Position numbers and translations under genes: made by a program
The notes under the pieces: model-generated
What the model was told of the DNA's origin: nothing
Database searches by the model: none
Seen by the model: only the letters and a program-made list of their open reading frames with translations
Shown: piece after piece, positions 1 to 10,875 of the stretch
Layout of the letters: each line of letters begins with the position of its first letter
How positions within the stretch are numbered: position 1 is the first letter of the stretch
Assembly: GCA_017979445.1 (NCBI GenBank)
Contig: CM030714.1
Location: 47,073,220 to 47,137,219 of the forward strand
Length of the DNA: 64,000 nt
DNA from: Akebia trifoliata
Lineage: Eukaryota > Streptophyta > Magnoliopsida > Ranunculales > Lardizabalaceae
Direction: 5' to 3'

Positions 1-1430
1 TCGTATTGAACATGATCTCCAAATTCACAACAATTGGTATCAGAACATCGGATTTGTACAGAGTGATCGCCTGTATTTTGGAGATTATTTTTTTTCTTTT
101 ATTTTTGGTGGGGGAACGAACCACAAAAATAGTATTTAATATGATGGTAGTGAAGAGTTTGAATACGAAGGTTGAGGTCGAGAGATTTGACAAAAGTTAT
201 AATTTCTATATGTGGTAAAAAATGTAAAGGATGTATTGGTTCAACAAGGCATGGCTAAGACATTGAAAGGGAAGTCCGATAAACCAAAGAAGATATAGAT
301 GTAAATTGGGAAGACATCGAGGCAAGAATGGTTAGTACAATTCGACTATCTTGCAAAATACATTGTGGAAGAAAAATCAGCATCGGAACTTTGGGAGAAG
401 TTGAAAAATCTCAACATGAGTAAGAACTTGACCAATAAGTAATATTTGAAAATGCAATTATATACCTTGAAGATGGCGAAAGGTGTGAAAATACTAGGGC
501 TAATGAATATATTCAATTAGATCTCAGATCAATTGCACAAAGTTGACATTAAGTTGGAGGAAGACAAGGCATTTATGCTCCTTATCTCAATTTCAAATTC
601 TTATAACAATCTGGTGACAATGCTTTTGTACAAGAAAAATACGGTTAAATTATAAGAGTTCAAAGCAACGCTGATATCTAATGATAGTAGAAGAGGAGCC
701 AATCTTAAAGGTCAAGAATTGATTGTTCATTGAGGGAATTAATGAGGATGGTTTTCACATAGGAAATCTTAAAATAGTAGAAGTAGATTCAAATCGAAGG
801 AGAAGGGTAACATACAGTGTTACTATTGCAAGGAATATATTCACATCAAGAAAAATTGTCTGACTTATACGGAAAAAAAACATAAAGAAAGTAAGGATAA
901 TTTTGGTAATATAATTGTTGTAGTGGGAAGTGAATATGGAAATGAAGATTACTACAAAGATGTTCTCACAATCTCCAAAGGTAAACACACTTTTTCTGAT
1001 AATGAGTAGATATTAGATTCAAATTTTTCGTTCACATATGTTGTAGGAAATATTATTTTGATATGTGCCAAGAAAGGAAACACAGGTGTGGAATCTTGGG
1101 TTATGGATTTGTTAGTGATGTCACAGAAATTTGTACTGTAAAGATTAAAATATTTGATGGAGTAATATGTACTTTGGGTAGTGTGGCTTTTGTGCCAAAG
1201 ATATAAAAGAATCTAATATCACTTAGTAAGTTGGATTCCTTGAGTTGTAGGTGGTCAACTAGAAGTGGAGTTATAAAAATCACACACGGTTGTATGGTCA
1301 CAATAAGTGGAGAAAAGTGTGTTGAGTTGTATCGTCTGGTAGGAAGTACAATGATACATGATATTTCCAAGACCTTGCTAGGTGATTGGAAATGGGGTAT
1401 ACAAGGTTTTTTAAATATTTTTTTCAAAAA
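1..1430 (+). mobile_element. Decayed Ty1/Copia retrotransposon, gag and start of pol
   Basis: Translated piecewise with several frameshifts and stops, this stretch reads as a Copia polyprotein in order. A gag segment at about 160-700 contains KNLTNK-YLKMQLYTLKMA and later KLEEDKA. A CCHC zinc knuckle at about 814-855 reads CYYCKEYIHIKKNC (C-x2-C-x4-H-x4-C). A protease/GAG-pre-integrase segment at about 1140-1400 contains FVPKI-KNLISLSKLDSL and SGVIKITHG. A tRNA-Met primer-binding site lies at 35-46, so the 5' LTR must end just inside or left of the window. Integrase, reverse transcriptase and the 3' LTR are missing; similarity stops near 1430. Stops (for example near 440 and 650) show it is an old, inactive copy. 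Family assignment is secure; edges are approximate. Confidence 0.85.
35..46 (+). other. Retrotransposon primer-binding site (initiator tRNA-Met)
   Basis: TGGTATCAGAAC differs by one base from the plant Copia consensus TGGTATCAGAGC, which is complementary to the 3' end of initiator tRNA-Met. It sits about 120 bases before the gag similarity, as expected for the first internal sequence after a 5' LTR. Confidence 0.7.
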
Positions 1431-1990
1431 AAAAGAGAAACAGTTCCTTACTTAATAGTTGATACCGCAGTAATGAATTCTTAAGCAAAACAAGTATATA
1501 TATAAAAAATAAAAATAAAAAATAAAAAACCTGAGAAACTTAGGATCTAAACTTTTTTTAGTAATTGAGATTGAATGGATAAGAAATATAATCTTATAAA
1601 GAGAATATAAATAAATAAATAAATATTCCACATTTTTTCTTTTAAATTTCTTGATTTAGCTAAAGTACATTTACTTCTAGCTAGGTCATTGATAAATATT
1701 TAATTAAACTACCTAGTGTTCTTATCAATGAGTTATTGCTAAAATAAATACACTAAATGGTATCTTAAGGGTATTTGGAGGAGATCCAATTCTCAATGGG
1801 TTGCTAACAGAATAAAAAAATAAGCTAGTTCATGATGCTAGATCCAAAATCAACTAATTAATTCATTTTGAAAACATCGGATAATCGAGTAATTAACTAG
1901 CTAATTATTGATACCCTCACAGCTAGCCATGTGGGGTCCACATGCCAAACCAACATAAGAATAGAGAGGACCACTAATTGTATATAGGTA
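1431..1990. other. AT-rich spacer, nothing recognised
   Basis: Very AT-rich sequence with A-runs and short AAATA repeats (about 1500-1630). I see no coding potential, RNA gene or clear repeat edge. Confidence 0.5.
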
Positions 1991-2150
1991 GAGTCGTGAT
2001 AATTGACTCACTTTTCTATACTATCTTTGTACTCTCCCTTCACATAATCGTAGATCCTTTACTTCGAGATACAAAAGGATAGATATTTATGATTTTGTAC
2101 AGTGATGTGTAGGGAGAGTACAGAAAAAGTGAGTCAGATTATCAAGACTC
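1991..2150 (+). repeat. Foldback element, apex family (copy 1)
   Basis: An imperfect palindrome whose outer arms begin GAGTCGTGATAATTGAC and end GTCAGATTATCAAGACTC. The apex near 2070 reads TTCGAGATACAAAAGG, flanked by half-sites resembling ATCGTAGAT and ATTTATGAT, which marks it as a member of the window-wide foldback family. No clean target duplication is visible. Confidence 0.7.
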
Positions 2151-2320
2151 GTGTACATAAGGCATCATCCATAGATGATAACTTTTTTTTAGACAGGAAA
2201 TTCAATGCATCAACTTTAAACCTAATAAATCCACAATTGATAGTACACAGGACAATTCACATGAGTACAAGTTTGGTGTGAAGGCTTTGCATAATATCAA
2301 TCATACAAAGCCACACATGC

Positions 2321-2561
2321 AGGGGCAGAGTCAAGATTTTGCTCATGTGGGGGCAACCAAGAGTAGAAACAAAATTTTGGGGACAATTAAAAGTGAAAAA
2401 AATAATTGTGGAGGCAATTAAGAGTGAAAAGAAATAAAATTGTGGGGGCAATAGTGATAAATTTGTTTATTCACCACTAAAATATGTCGTAATAGTACAT
2501 TAATCCATAGAATTTGAAAACTCTTGTGGTGGCAAGTGCCCCCACTCTGAATCCACCCCTG
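2321..2561 (+). mobile_element. Mutator-like MITE with AGGGG termini (copy 1)
   Basis: Terminal inverted repeats: AGGGGCAGAGTCAAGATTTT on the left, and the right end reads as CAGGGGTGGATTCAGAG on the opposite strand. It is flanked by CACACATGC (2312-2320) and CAGACATGC (2562-2570), a 9-bp target duplication with one mismatch. It is homologous to the element at 3909-4087: both share GGGCAACCAAGAGT and end with a CTTGTGG-rich segment followed by GCCCCCACT. Confidence 0.65.
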
Positions 2562-2639
2562 CAGACATGCTAGTCATCACATAAGACTTTGGAACTACCA
2601 CTCCACATTTTGAGGAATATTTTGAGATACACTGCTGGA

Positions 2640-3110
2640 AAATGATTGAAATCTATAGACCAAAAACCCTAATATATTTTTTTCTTCCTCAAATTAAACC
2701 CTTCATTTTCCTTCTTCGAAACCAGCCATCTTAAAACTTAAAACTCAATCTACTTCAAACCATATAATTTTGGGTCTACAATGGTGCAATGCTAGTTTTA
2801 AAGTGATAGACACAAGATAAGATGAATAGGTTAAAAATAATTTACTTTAGGGGTTGAATAATTTGAAAGACAATAGATTTTTGGAATAAAAGTCAAATTA
2901 ATATGATTTTTGAAGAAAAAGAAAAAAAAGACAGAGTTTTGGATTGAAAAATCAATTAATATCTACAAACGGTTAAGGCTTAAGATAACGTTGAATGGAA
3001 TTTTAAAAAAAAAAAATTATATTTAAGAAGGTTGAAGAATTTGAAGGAAAACATAAGGGTTTTCCGGCTAGAGATTCAATATGAGGCCATAAGGGTACTT
3101 AAATTATGTA
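2640..3110. repeat. Degenerate dispersed repeat
   Basis: Phrases such as ATTTAAGAAGGTTGAAGAAT, GGGTTTTCCGGCTAGAGATT and AATATGAGG recur in altered form near 21090-21200, 51560-51660 and 62860-63200. This looks like an old interspersed repeat of several hundred bases. No termini or coding capacity could be defined. Confidence 0.35.
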
Positions 3111-3489
3111 CTTTGATATTTAAGTGAAAACCAAGGCGCCATGGCTGATGTGGTGTGCATGGCACCTATTATTCAAAGCCCTTCACAAAAAATGGAGTAC
3201 GAATTTGTTATTAGAAAATTTCTGCTCTAAGCTGATGAATCAATGGAACGGCACCACGTGTATTGAAAAGGCAAACATGATTACTTGGTAGAGAAAAAAG
3301 TATGGGAGAAAATTTCTGTACGGTTAGGAATTTGGATTTTAAATGCTTCTTCAACAATGGCAACATCCTATATATTGGTTCATAAACTTAGCACCGAAAT
3401 TTCTTAACAGCAAATCCGTATTCTGAAAAACAGATTAAAAAAATACTCAAATGAAGTGGTCTTAGGCACATAATCATTGATGTTTTTTT

Positions 3490-3640
3490 CTCCGAATCAT
3501 ATGCACCCCCACCTCAACACATGCCAAATAAAGCCACAATTGAAGGAAATTTAGAAAAAGAGAGATTTTAGGCATTAAATCCTTGAATTGTGGCTTAAGT
3601 GGCATGAGTTGAGGTGTGAGTGGGGGAGCGGATCCTATGC
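3490..3640. repeat. Foldback with arms of about 50 bp
   Basis: CCCCCACCTCAACACATGCC with GCCACAATTGAAGG on the left is matched in inverse by CCTTGAATTGTGGC with GGCATGAGTTGAGGTGTGAG on the right, around a short purine-rich loop. It does not carry the GAGATACA apex and is not an obvious relative of the main family. Confidence 0.6.
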
Positions 3641-3908
3641 AGTTTCTAGTAATCCGGTTAGATGGTTCCAAACTTCAGATAGTGTGACTTGGCAAATACA
3701 TTAAAATCCATTTGTTAAAATTTCGTAGTTCATTGATTATTCATTTTAAAAGCCACAGATCAGGTTAAAAAAATAAATTTTAGAACTATTTTTCTTCAAA
3801 TACGATCTATGTCGTGATCTAACTGTGTGTTGGTTTGTATTTTTCAACGTTGCGTCTTCACCACTTGAAGAGTATTGCAGAGAACTACAGGAACAAGGTA
3901 TAATAGAG

Positions 3909-4087
3909 TAAGGGGCGGAGCCAGGATTTTGCCCATGTAAGGGCAACCAAGAGTGGAACTTTTCGTTTGTGAGGGCAATAATAACAGATTTTTTATCCAC
4001 CGCTAAAATTTGTTGCATTAACTCACTAATCCATGGATTTTGAAAATTCTTGTGGGGACAAATGCCCCCACTGTAAATCGGCCCCCT
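3909..4087 (+). mobile_element. Mutator-like MITE with AGGGG termini (copy 2)
   Basis: Begins TAAGGGGCGGAGCCAGGATT and ends GCCCCCACTGTAAATCGG then CCCCCT, matching both ends of the element at 2321-2561. Flanks ATAATAGAG (3900-3908) and ACCATAGAG (4088-4096) agree at 7 of 9 positions, compatible with an old 9-bp duplication. Confidence 0.55.
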
Positions 4088-4815
4088 ACCATAGAGGATC
4101 TGCTCCTTGTGGGAGGAGGGTCTCAATCCTCCGCCCTAGGTGGATAGGGTCTGGACTCTTTTCATTACATCTCTAAGAAAAAATTCTATGGATCTGTGCA
4201 CACTACCATGTCAGCTGAGTATTTTTCGAGTTAGTTTAGAACGAACTTCAGGCTCACAACACAATACCATAGTCATAAAATTCTCCAAAATTTTCCAAAA
4301 CTTTGTAATATTCTCAAAATTTTATGCACTTCTAACATTCAAACCTCAAGAACAAGATAGAAACCTAAAGAGTGTGTATGTGTGTGTGCCACTGACAGGC
4401 CTAATTCTCAATCCCAAATAAACATGAATCGGATCTAATTATCCGGGCCTGTAAACGAAATAGGATCCTTATACCTAAACCCAATCCATGATGCATGATT
4501 GGACTGGCTGGGCTAAAACCCCAGCCCATATATTGACAACCCTTCATGTTTTAGTGTCCGTACCATCGAAGACATCTTTTGATTCTTAATTGAAGGACCA
4601 CATTATTCGGAGCCTCCTAAGCATTTAGAAAATGAAATGTTGTTGAACCATATATACCCTCTTACACATTACTTTCATATTTCATTTACGTAACTCTTAT
4701 CTTTGTCTCTCTTCCTTGTCTTTCACAGCTCTTGGGATTTCTATTTCACAGCTCTTGGGATTTCTATTTAGAAATACAATAAATTTAGACATCAAAGTAC
4801 AAATGATATAAATAT
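4088..4815. other. Intergenic, nothing coding; short tandem duplication
   Basis: Non-coding sequence. A 23-bp unit (TTTCACAGCTCTTGGGATTT plus three bases) is duplicated in tandem at about 4721-4769. The stretch around 4390-4550 has repeated GGATC/GGGCC-type words like those in the 59657 element but no clear ends. Confidence 0.4.
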
Positions 4816-5045
4816 GAGTCTAGGTAATATGACTTGAGATGGCATACTCAAATCAATTTCTTGACGTGATAAGTTCGGGAATAATAGATCTATATGTCTT
4901 GGGGTACACGATTGCCCTTTTCTATTTAAAAAAAGTATATCACGAGAAAGACGTGTATCCCAAGGTGTGTAGATCTACGATCCCTGAACTTGTCCACATT
5001 AAGGAATCGATTGAGTATGCCACCTGGCGAGTCATATTATTATCA
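4816..5045 (+). repeat. Foldback element, long subfamily
   Basis: Imperfect palindrome of about 230 bp. The left arm holds GGCATACTCAA, TTGACGTGATAAGTTCGGGA and GGGGTACACGATT. The right arm holds CGTGTATCCCAAGG, GAACTTGTCC and TTGAGTATGCCACCTGGCGA. It matches the elements at 6625, 26111, 40904 and 44563 in length and layout. No clear target duplication was found here. Confidence 0.7.
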
Positions 5046-5261
5046 TTTATATGAAGCAAACAAAGTTGATAAACTTGTCTCATGCTGTCTAAGACGGTTT
5101 TATTAAAGATAAAACTTGGTATGGGTTGCTTTCTATATCATTATTATTATATATAAACAGTATATTATGCTACATTGTTTAATTATTGGTCTCAAACCAT
5201 TCAACCCAATTCCTGCTTATGTCAAGCTGCCATTAGTAATAATGAGTAAAAAAAGAATACA

Positions 5262-5545
5262 CACTATGTGAAAATTGGAAAATTAGACGTCAAAATTTGA
5301 TGGGTTAAGGCCCACAAATTTTAGAAACCCAATTTTGCGAGTCTGGAGTCGTTGAAAATTTTTCTGTTTCTTGATTAATTAAATGGGTTCGAGCCATCTA
5401 GTTTATTCCGTCCTTCATTAATTTGATGGTTTCGGTTTGTCGAAAAAACTAATTCCATAATGAAAAATTTGATGCCTTAGTCCGTTGAATTTTATAAAAT
5501 TTGATGATCTTGGACCATTGAATATGGGTTTTTTTTCACATCGTG
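5262..5545 (+). mobile_element. CACTA-like MITE (copy 1)
   Basis: 284-bp element with termini CACTATGTGAAAA and, on the other strand, CACGATGTGAAAA. It is flanked by identical 3-bp direct repeats ACA (5259-5261 and 5546-5548), as expected for CACTA/EnSpm transposons. The interior repeats GACGG/TCGAA words (TTTGATGGGTTAAGGCCCAC, AAATTTGATGATCTTGG) shared with the copies at 13336 and 38993. No transposase is encoded. Confidence 0.75.
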
Positions 5546-5735
5546 ACATCACCATTAGTGGATTTAATGCTTAGGGATCCTCAATGGGATATGTAATAAT
5601 AGGAACAACTCGTTAATCAGACCAATAAAAAGTAGACACGTGACTAACTATAGTTTATTAGCATGTAAGACGCTACATGAAAGCCTAACTCATTTCATTC
5701 ATGTAAAAATATAGAAAAAAATAATAATAATAATA

Positions 5736-5890
5736 CTGGAGTGACTTTAAATTCACATAGATTGACATGGATGTGTGTAAGGACCATAGATACCTTTCAT
5801 CGAGATACGAGTGGAAAGCATCTTTGGTTCTGTGCATAATGCCACGTCAGCAAAGTGAGAATCGATGTGAATTAAAAGTCAGCCCAGCAC
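5736..5890 (+). repeat. Foldback element, apex family
   Basis: Arms GGAGTGACTTTAAATTCACAT and ATGTGAATTAAAAGTCA surround the conserved core CATCGAGATACGAGTGGAAA. An inner GCCACGTCA step is present on the right. It lies about 240 bp upstream of the NAC start codon, so the ACGTCA motif is promoter-proximal. Confidence 0.65.
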
Positions 5891-6128
5891 AACTCAAAAA
5901 ACATAAGGTTGGAGGGGTTGACGACAGCCATGCAACGAGACCTGATTCCTAAACCACAAGGCAACGATTGAAGAACAAGTATTATTTATTATTAAAGAGA
6001 GGTTTTGTGGTCGATCATTCCTAAGGTTTTACTCACAAAGCTCCATCTTCTTCTTCCCTACTTTTTCAAGGAAGGACTCTCTTGTCCTTCCTTCTGATCT
6101 GAATATCTGTAAAAACTAGCTAATAATA

Positions 6129-6306
6129 ATGGAAGGATCAAGCATGCTAAGTCCAAACTTACCTCCAGGTTTTAGGTTCCACCCCACAGATCAAGAACTT
6201 ATCATCTATTACTTGAAGAAGAAGGTCTCATCTTCCCCATCTCCAGTTCTCTCTTTAATAACCGACATCGATCTCTACAAGTTCAATCCATGGGAACTCC
6301 CTGGTG

Positions 6307-6363
<57 letters not shown>

Positions 6364-9300
6364 ACTGTTTATCATAATTTGCATAAGTAGGTGGGTTCAT
6401 GGTATTTTCATATCTGTGTAGTAAGGAAATTAAAGGAATCATTGAAGTATGGTGCATGAATTATATGGTATTACAGCTATATTTAATGGGTAGATTAGGT
6501 AAGAAGCAATTTGATCTTGGTGATGGAAATCCTGATTAGACAATAGGTATGTGATTCTAAGAAATCTCTCTCTTTTGGAGATGATATTAGTTAAGATTGG
6601 TAAAGCGAGCGAAGAAACTTTCATGAATCGTGATAATCTGAGTATCCCACGTGGGACACTCAAGTGACTCTCTTGACGTGATAAGTTTGGGAATGGTATG
6701 TCTGTATGCCTCGGGATACAAAACTTTACTTCCCCATAAAAAGGTGTTTCCCGCGGGAACCGTGTATCCCAAGGCATACAGATATACTGTTCCCAAACTT
6801 GTCACGTCAGCAGAGTAGATCGAGTGTACATGTGGGGTAGTCAGATTATCACGACTGAACTTTCATTATTGGGTTAGCTGTACACTTCATATCTTTCTTA
6901 CAAGAGTGCTGATTTTTTAACTCAATCTGACAGAATAACTCAAAAACTTACTAATGTGACATGGGCAAGAACTGTAGATTTACGGGGATGTGCAGCTGTG
7001 TATCCCGAGGGAAAAATTTACAATTCTTGCATAGGCCACATTAGTGAGTTTTTGAGTTATTCTATGAGATTGAGTTGGAAAATCAGAACACTTCTAGCAA
7101 TTCACATGGCATATGAAATAGCAGTCTTGGATAAGAATCTACAACAAACTAAAACGCCTTTGTTGATGATCTAATATTATGAACATAGGTTCAATAAAAA
7201 GGCTTGTATTATGTAGGCAGAACCATACAAGGGACTGTACACTAAGGAGTCAGTTTCACAAATTTTTGGGGCCGGTGACATTTTTTAGTCAAATTTTCAT
7301 AGAAGCAAATATGATATTTTGAGAAGGAAAATGAGTTGGTTATTAATCAAAAGAGAAATTTTGGTTTTGGATTTGAAAATGTATTATTTTATAAGGTATG
7401 CAATTATTCTCCAATATAATCAAACTCACTCATCCTTTGCCCATGGATGTAGACATAGCCAAACCACGTAAATCTTGTGTTTCTTGATTGTTTGTTTTCT
7501 CAATTCTAAAACTTTACTCTTACACAAAGTAAAACCTAGAAAGTCACATCGAAATTTGGCTGTGTTTATTGGAATGAGCTGAGACCTCACATTTATATAA
7601 ATTGTATATCTGATTTTATACATTAATAATTTCAATATATGTTTTACTGACTCGACCTAGAAGACTCGTGAGTCATCGAGTTGACTCAAATTCTAAAACA
7701 TTGCTTCTTTGTTATGGCTTCCTTGCCAACTTTGGATTTATTACCCATTATTATTATCATTATTGTTGTTGGTTATATATATCCTCCTCAGACAAGGCTT
7801 TCTTTGGGGAGGGAGAATGGTTCTTCTTCAGCCCAAGAGACCGAAAATACCCTAACGGAGATCGTCCAAATAGGGCGGCCGCATCGGGTTACTGGAAAGC
7901 CACTGGAACCGATAAACCCATTCTCACCTTGAGTGGATCGCAGTGTCTTGGGGTAAAGAAAGCTTTGGTTTTTTATCAAGGTCGTCCCCCAAAGGGAACA
8001 AAAACGGATTGGGTAATGCACGAATATAGGCTTCTTGATGATTCCGCTCGCTCCCCAAAACTCAAAGGATCCATGCGCGTAAGTCTTTCTAACTTTCACA
8101 AATAGTTAATATTGGAGTGACCTCAATGGGGGACACATTGGGGACATCTTGACATGGTGGTGCGCGCATGTCTGTAGATGAATTTTACTTGTATCTCAAA
8201 GAAAATACATCTACGGGTATGCATGTGCCACCACGTTAAGGTGTCCCCGTGTGTCTCCCGTTAAGGTCACTCTAGCATGACTCTTTTCAAATATAACTAT
8301 TCTAATCTCAAATGACAACATCAAATGTACAATTAAGATTAAAGGAAAAAAGTACAAATTTCGTACATGTTTTATGGGTATATATATTTGTTTTCTTGTA
8401 AACTCAAATATTCCCCTATCTCAACCGTGTATCCCAAGCTAGGTCTTTTAAATATTTTCTTTGAATATAATATAAGGCTTAGAAGTATTTCCATCTTAAT
8501 TTTAATATTTGTAATAGTCACCTAGAAACTTGGCAGAGTTTTCTCAATTAAATTCCAAAGTGAAGCGGATATAATAAACTCGGCAAGGGTGGGATTATAT
8601 GCATTAATTGAGGATCTTAAATCAATTGGTAACTTGTGATTCATCAAGTTTTGGAGTTTTAAAACTATGATTTGAACTTGAGTCGTTCTGGGGTGACACA
8701 GGATTTACTGTGATTCTCACAATTCTGATGTGGACATACATACATAACCCTAAATGGTAATACATTTATGATTATGTGCACATCCCACGTCAGACTTGTG
8801 AGAATGGCGATAAATACCTTGTGTCATTCCAGCATTTTCCTTTGAACTTATTCATCTTTTCATAAGTTACATCATCATAGAACTCAAAACTAATTATGTA
8901 TTTATTTATTTTTATTATTAATTTTAGTTGGATGATTGGGTTCTTTGCCGAGTTCGCCAAAAGACCAACAGCCCGTTCCATATAGGAGAGAAATATGAAA
9001 ACTTGTCAGATGGCTCTCCTCAATTTAATAATCCATGCATGGAAGACCAGATGATGAAGAAGAGGAATGAGCTTTATGAAGAGAGTAACAATTATCAGTT
9101 TCTTCATGATTCTCACATGGAATCCCCAGAAGGTACTTTAACAGTAGAAAGATCTATAAACCCAAACATAATAAGCTTTCAAGGGATTCCTACAAAACCT
9201 TCAATTTCAGCTATGGCTTCCCAGTCTCAAGCTCCCATGGTATCTTCATTCCATCAAATGCTTGAAACAATGAAAAGAACGCTGTCGATCAGTGGTTTGG

Positions 9301-9443
9301 ATGAATATATGCCCGTGCCACCAAGTAAGAGACTCAATAGTTCTAGCAACACCGAAGGAGCTGATATGAGTATCGATGAAGAAAAATCAGCTCTGACTGG
9401 TTCGACATCCATTCCTCGATGCTTTTCGGATTTCTTAGTATAA
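6129..9443 (+). CDS. NAC-domain transcription factor
   Basis: Three exons: 6129-6303, 7792-8078, 8928-9443, joined by GT-AG introns into a 325-aa protein. The NAC DNA-binding domain is complete: subdomain [15 protein letters not shown] (residues 11-24), [16 protein letters not shown] (44-58), C including [15 protein letters not shown] and [17 protein letters not shown] (65-104), [19 protein letters not shown], and [13 protein letters not shown] (155-166). The C-terminal 160 residues are Ser-rich and acidic and end CFSDFLV, typical of the variable activation region. The start has A at -3 and G at +4. Domain sequence resembles the NAP/ATAF-type groups, but subgroup and target genes cannot be fixed. 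NAC proteins act in the nucleus as dimers on CACG-core sites. Both introns are packed with foldback elements, and intron 1 opens with a CT microsatellite. Confidence 0.95.
6308..6361 (+). repeat. (CT)n microsatellite at the NAC intron 1 donor
   Basis: About 27 CT units start four bases after the GT donor of NAC intron 1 (donor at 6304-6305). Confidence 0.95.
6625..6857 (+). mobile_element. Foldback element, long subfamily, with exact 9-bp duplication
   Basis: 233-bp palindrome starting GAATCGTGATAATCTGA and ending TCAGATTATCACGACTG. It is flanked by AACTTTCAT on both sides (6616-6624 and 6858-6866), an exact 9-bp target duplication as left by Mutator-like transposases. The inner arms carry GACGTGATAAGTTTGGGA and TCCCAAACTTGTCACGTCA. 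It sits inside NAC intron 1 and has no coding capacity. Confidence 0.85.
6904..7091 (+). mobile_element. Foldback element, GTTGATTTTTTAACTC subfamily
   Basis: 188-bp palindrome: the left arm has GCTGATTTTTTAACTCAATC and CAAAAACTTACTAATGTGAC. The right arm has CACATTAGTGAGTTTTTGAG and GAGTTGGAAAATCAG. Flanks TTCTTACAA (6895-6903) and TTCTAGCAA (7092-7100) agree at 7 of 9. It lies in NAC intron 1, 46 bp from the preceding element, and is related to 28886-29091. Confidence 0.75.
7405..7500 (+). mobile_element. Fragment resembling a Copia LTR U5 end
   Basis: The phrase CATGGATGTAGACATAGCC followed by AAACCACGTAAATCTTGTGT is typical of the 3' part of plant Copia LTRs. Only this short piece is visible, within NAC intron 1, with no termini. 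Confidence 0.4.
8108..8282 (-). repeat. Foldback element, GGAGTGACCTCAA subfamily
   Basis: Palindrome with outer arms TTGGAGTGACCTCAA and TTAAGGTCACTCTA, middle arms GGGGACA/TGTCCCC and inner GACATGGTGG/CCACCACGTT. The apex CTTGTATCTCAAAGAAAATA is in the reverse orientation relative to most copies. It lies in NAC intron 2. Confidence 0.75.
8687..8833 (+). repeat. Foldback element, GGGGTGACACAGG subfamily
   Basis: Palindrome in NAC intron 2, ending about 95 bp before exon 3. Left arm CTGGGGTGACACAGGATTTA and GATTCTCACAATTCTGATG. Right arm CCCACGTCAGACTTGTGAGA and TACCTTGTGTCATTCCAGC. It is related to 29788-30048 and 30761-30922. The apex lacks a clear GAGATACA. Confidence 0.7.
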
Positions 9444-9528
9444 TAGATCATAGAAATGTGTGTGGGAGAGAGAGTAGGGTTTGTATATATTATGTGAAAT
9501 TTGAATCAATCTTTGTTTAGACTAAGTA

Positions 9529-9534
9529 AATAAA
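9529..9534 (+). terminator. Candidate poly(A) signal of the NAC gene
   Basis: AATAAA 86 bases after the NAC stop codon, in an AT-rich context with TTGTATAT upstream. It is positioned correctly for 3' end formation but plant signals are loose. Confidence 0.45.
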
Positions 9535-9765
9535 GAAGATTGTGAGTATGGATATTGAGGAGTACTTATCAGACGAGTTTATAAAGAAGTTCGTACTTTG
9601 TATATATAAAAGCTATACAAGGAAAGAAAGTAGTTACGTAGGATTGCTTGAACTCGATAGAGATTTAGCATGCTTACTAAGAGATGAATCTGTAACTTGT
9701 AGAAAACAATGTTGTTTTTAATATTCTACAAAGAATCAGTATGTTCATGTTGATAAACCTCTCTT

Positions 9766-9820
<55 letters not shown>
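9766..9820 (+). repeat. (CT)n microsatellite
   Basis: An almost pure CT/TC tract of about 50 bases downstream of the NAC gene. The surrounding 9535-10108 shows nothing else definable. Confidence 0.9.
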
Positions 9821-9822
<2 letters not shown>

Positions 9823-10108
9823 GTTTTAAATTTAGGGTTTAATGCACAGCTTCTAAGGGGGTAGATGGTTAGACCTCGGTTTTGGGATGGCCCATTGGCC
9901 TCTACGTTTTAGTATTTCTTATTTTAATTGGATTCTATAAATAAAAGGAATTCAATAATTAAGGAATCCCAACATAGTTATTATTTTAGAAAGATTCTCT
10001 TAGGTTTTAGAAGGAAAACTATAATGGATTGGAATTCTTCTAAAAGAAGTATTCTAGGCCCTCTCCTCTCCTCTCGTCTATAATAGATTGAAATCATTTA
10101 AGATTTTA

Positions 10109-10875
10109 TGTTGGAGATTAAATAATCTCCATCAACCACAGAAAAATCCTAGCTGTTCCAAGCATAGAGAAAGAGTAGAAAGTGAGTGGTTTTCAAGAAG
10201 GGCATTGGATATCACTCTACAGGATTTTTATGGTATTATTGATCAATTACATGTTGTAGATTTTTTTGAGATATATATTAGTTATTCCATCGATAATATT
10301 TAAAGCATTGTAAAAGTTTGAATGCTCATGTCGACATTGATTTGAAAAAGAAAGAGAGAATAGAGAAAAGGAAAATCTCACACAGATTCCCACTTTTGGG
10401 TCCTCAAAAGTGATTTTCTGAAATAAATTATCATTTAGTACGACTTGGCGCCTTCTGGATTCTCACATAGTCAATAATTCACAAGTTAATTAAAAGTTAA
10501 AGCTCTCTAATCCGTGGTTATCAGATTATTCGTAGTTTGCTTGTGGAATCAAATGGTTGTCGTTGCGATTCGTGGATTTGAATTGTACAGTATTCATGGC
10601 TATAGTTGCGGTTTGTGGATTTGGATTGTGGAGTTTCGAAAGGCGTGTTCAATCCAGAAGTTGGAAGATTGTGGATTGATTTTGTCAGTCTGTCTTGTGC
10701 GTGGGTAACTTTTATAATCTCACATTTGACTATAGTGGATTGTTTTGGACGAGGTCTTGTGATTTTTTCCCGAAAGAGTTTTTCACGTAAAAATATGATA
10801 TGTTTTGGTTGCTTGATTTTGTGTGATTGTTTATCCATCGAGTAGGTTAGATTAACAAATTAATACCGGATTCCA
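10109..10875 (+). mobile_element. Candidate Copia LTR (solo or truncated)
   Basis: Begins TGTTGGAGATTAAATAATCT and ends near GGATTCCA, giving TG...CA termini. The right third reads like a Copia U5 region: TATAGTGGATTG, then CCCGAAAGAGTTTTTCACGT, then TTTTGTGTGATTGTTTATCC. No primer-binding site follows and no 5-bp target duplication is seen, so this is probably a solo or truncated LTR. Edges are inferred. Confidence 0.45.

Noticed and set aside
8928..9443. The last NAC exon read as an independent gene
   Set aside because: Its first residues are NAC subdomain E and follow directly from exon 2 across a GT-AG intron; no ATG is present at the start.
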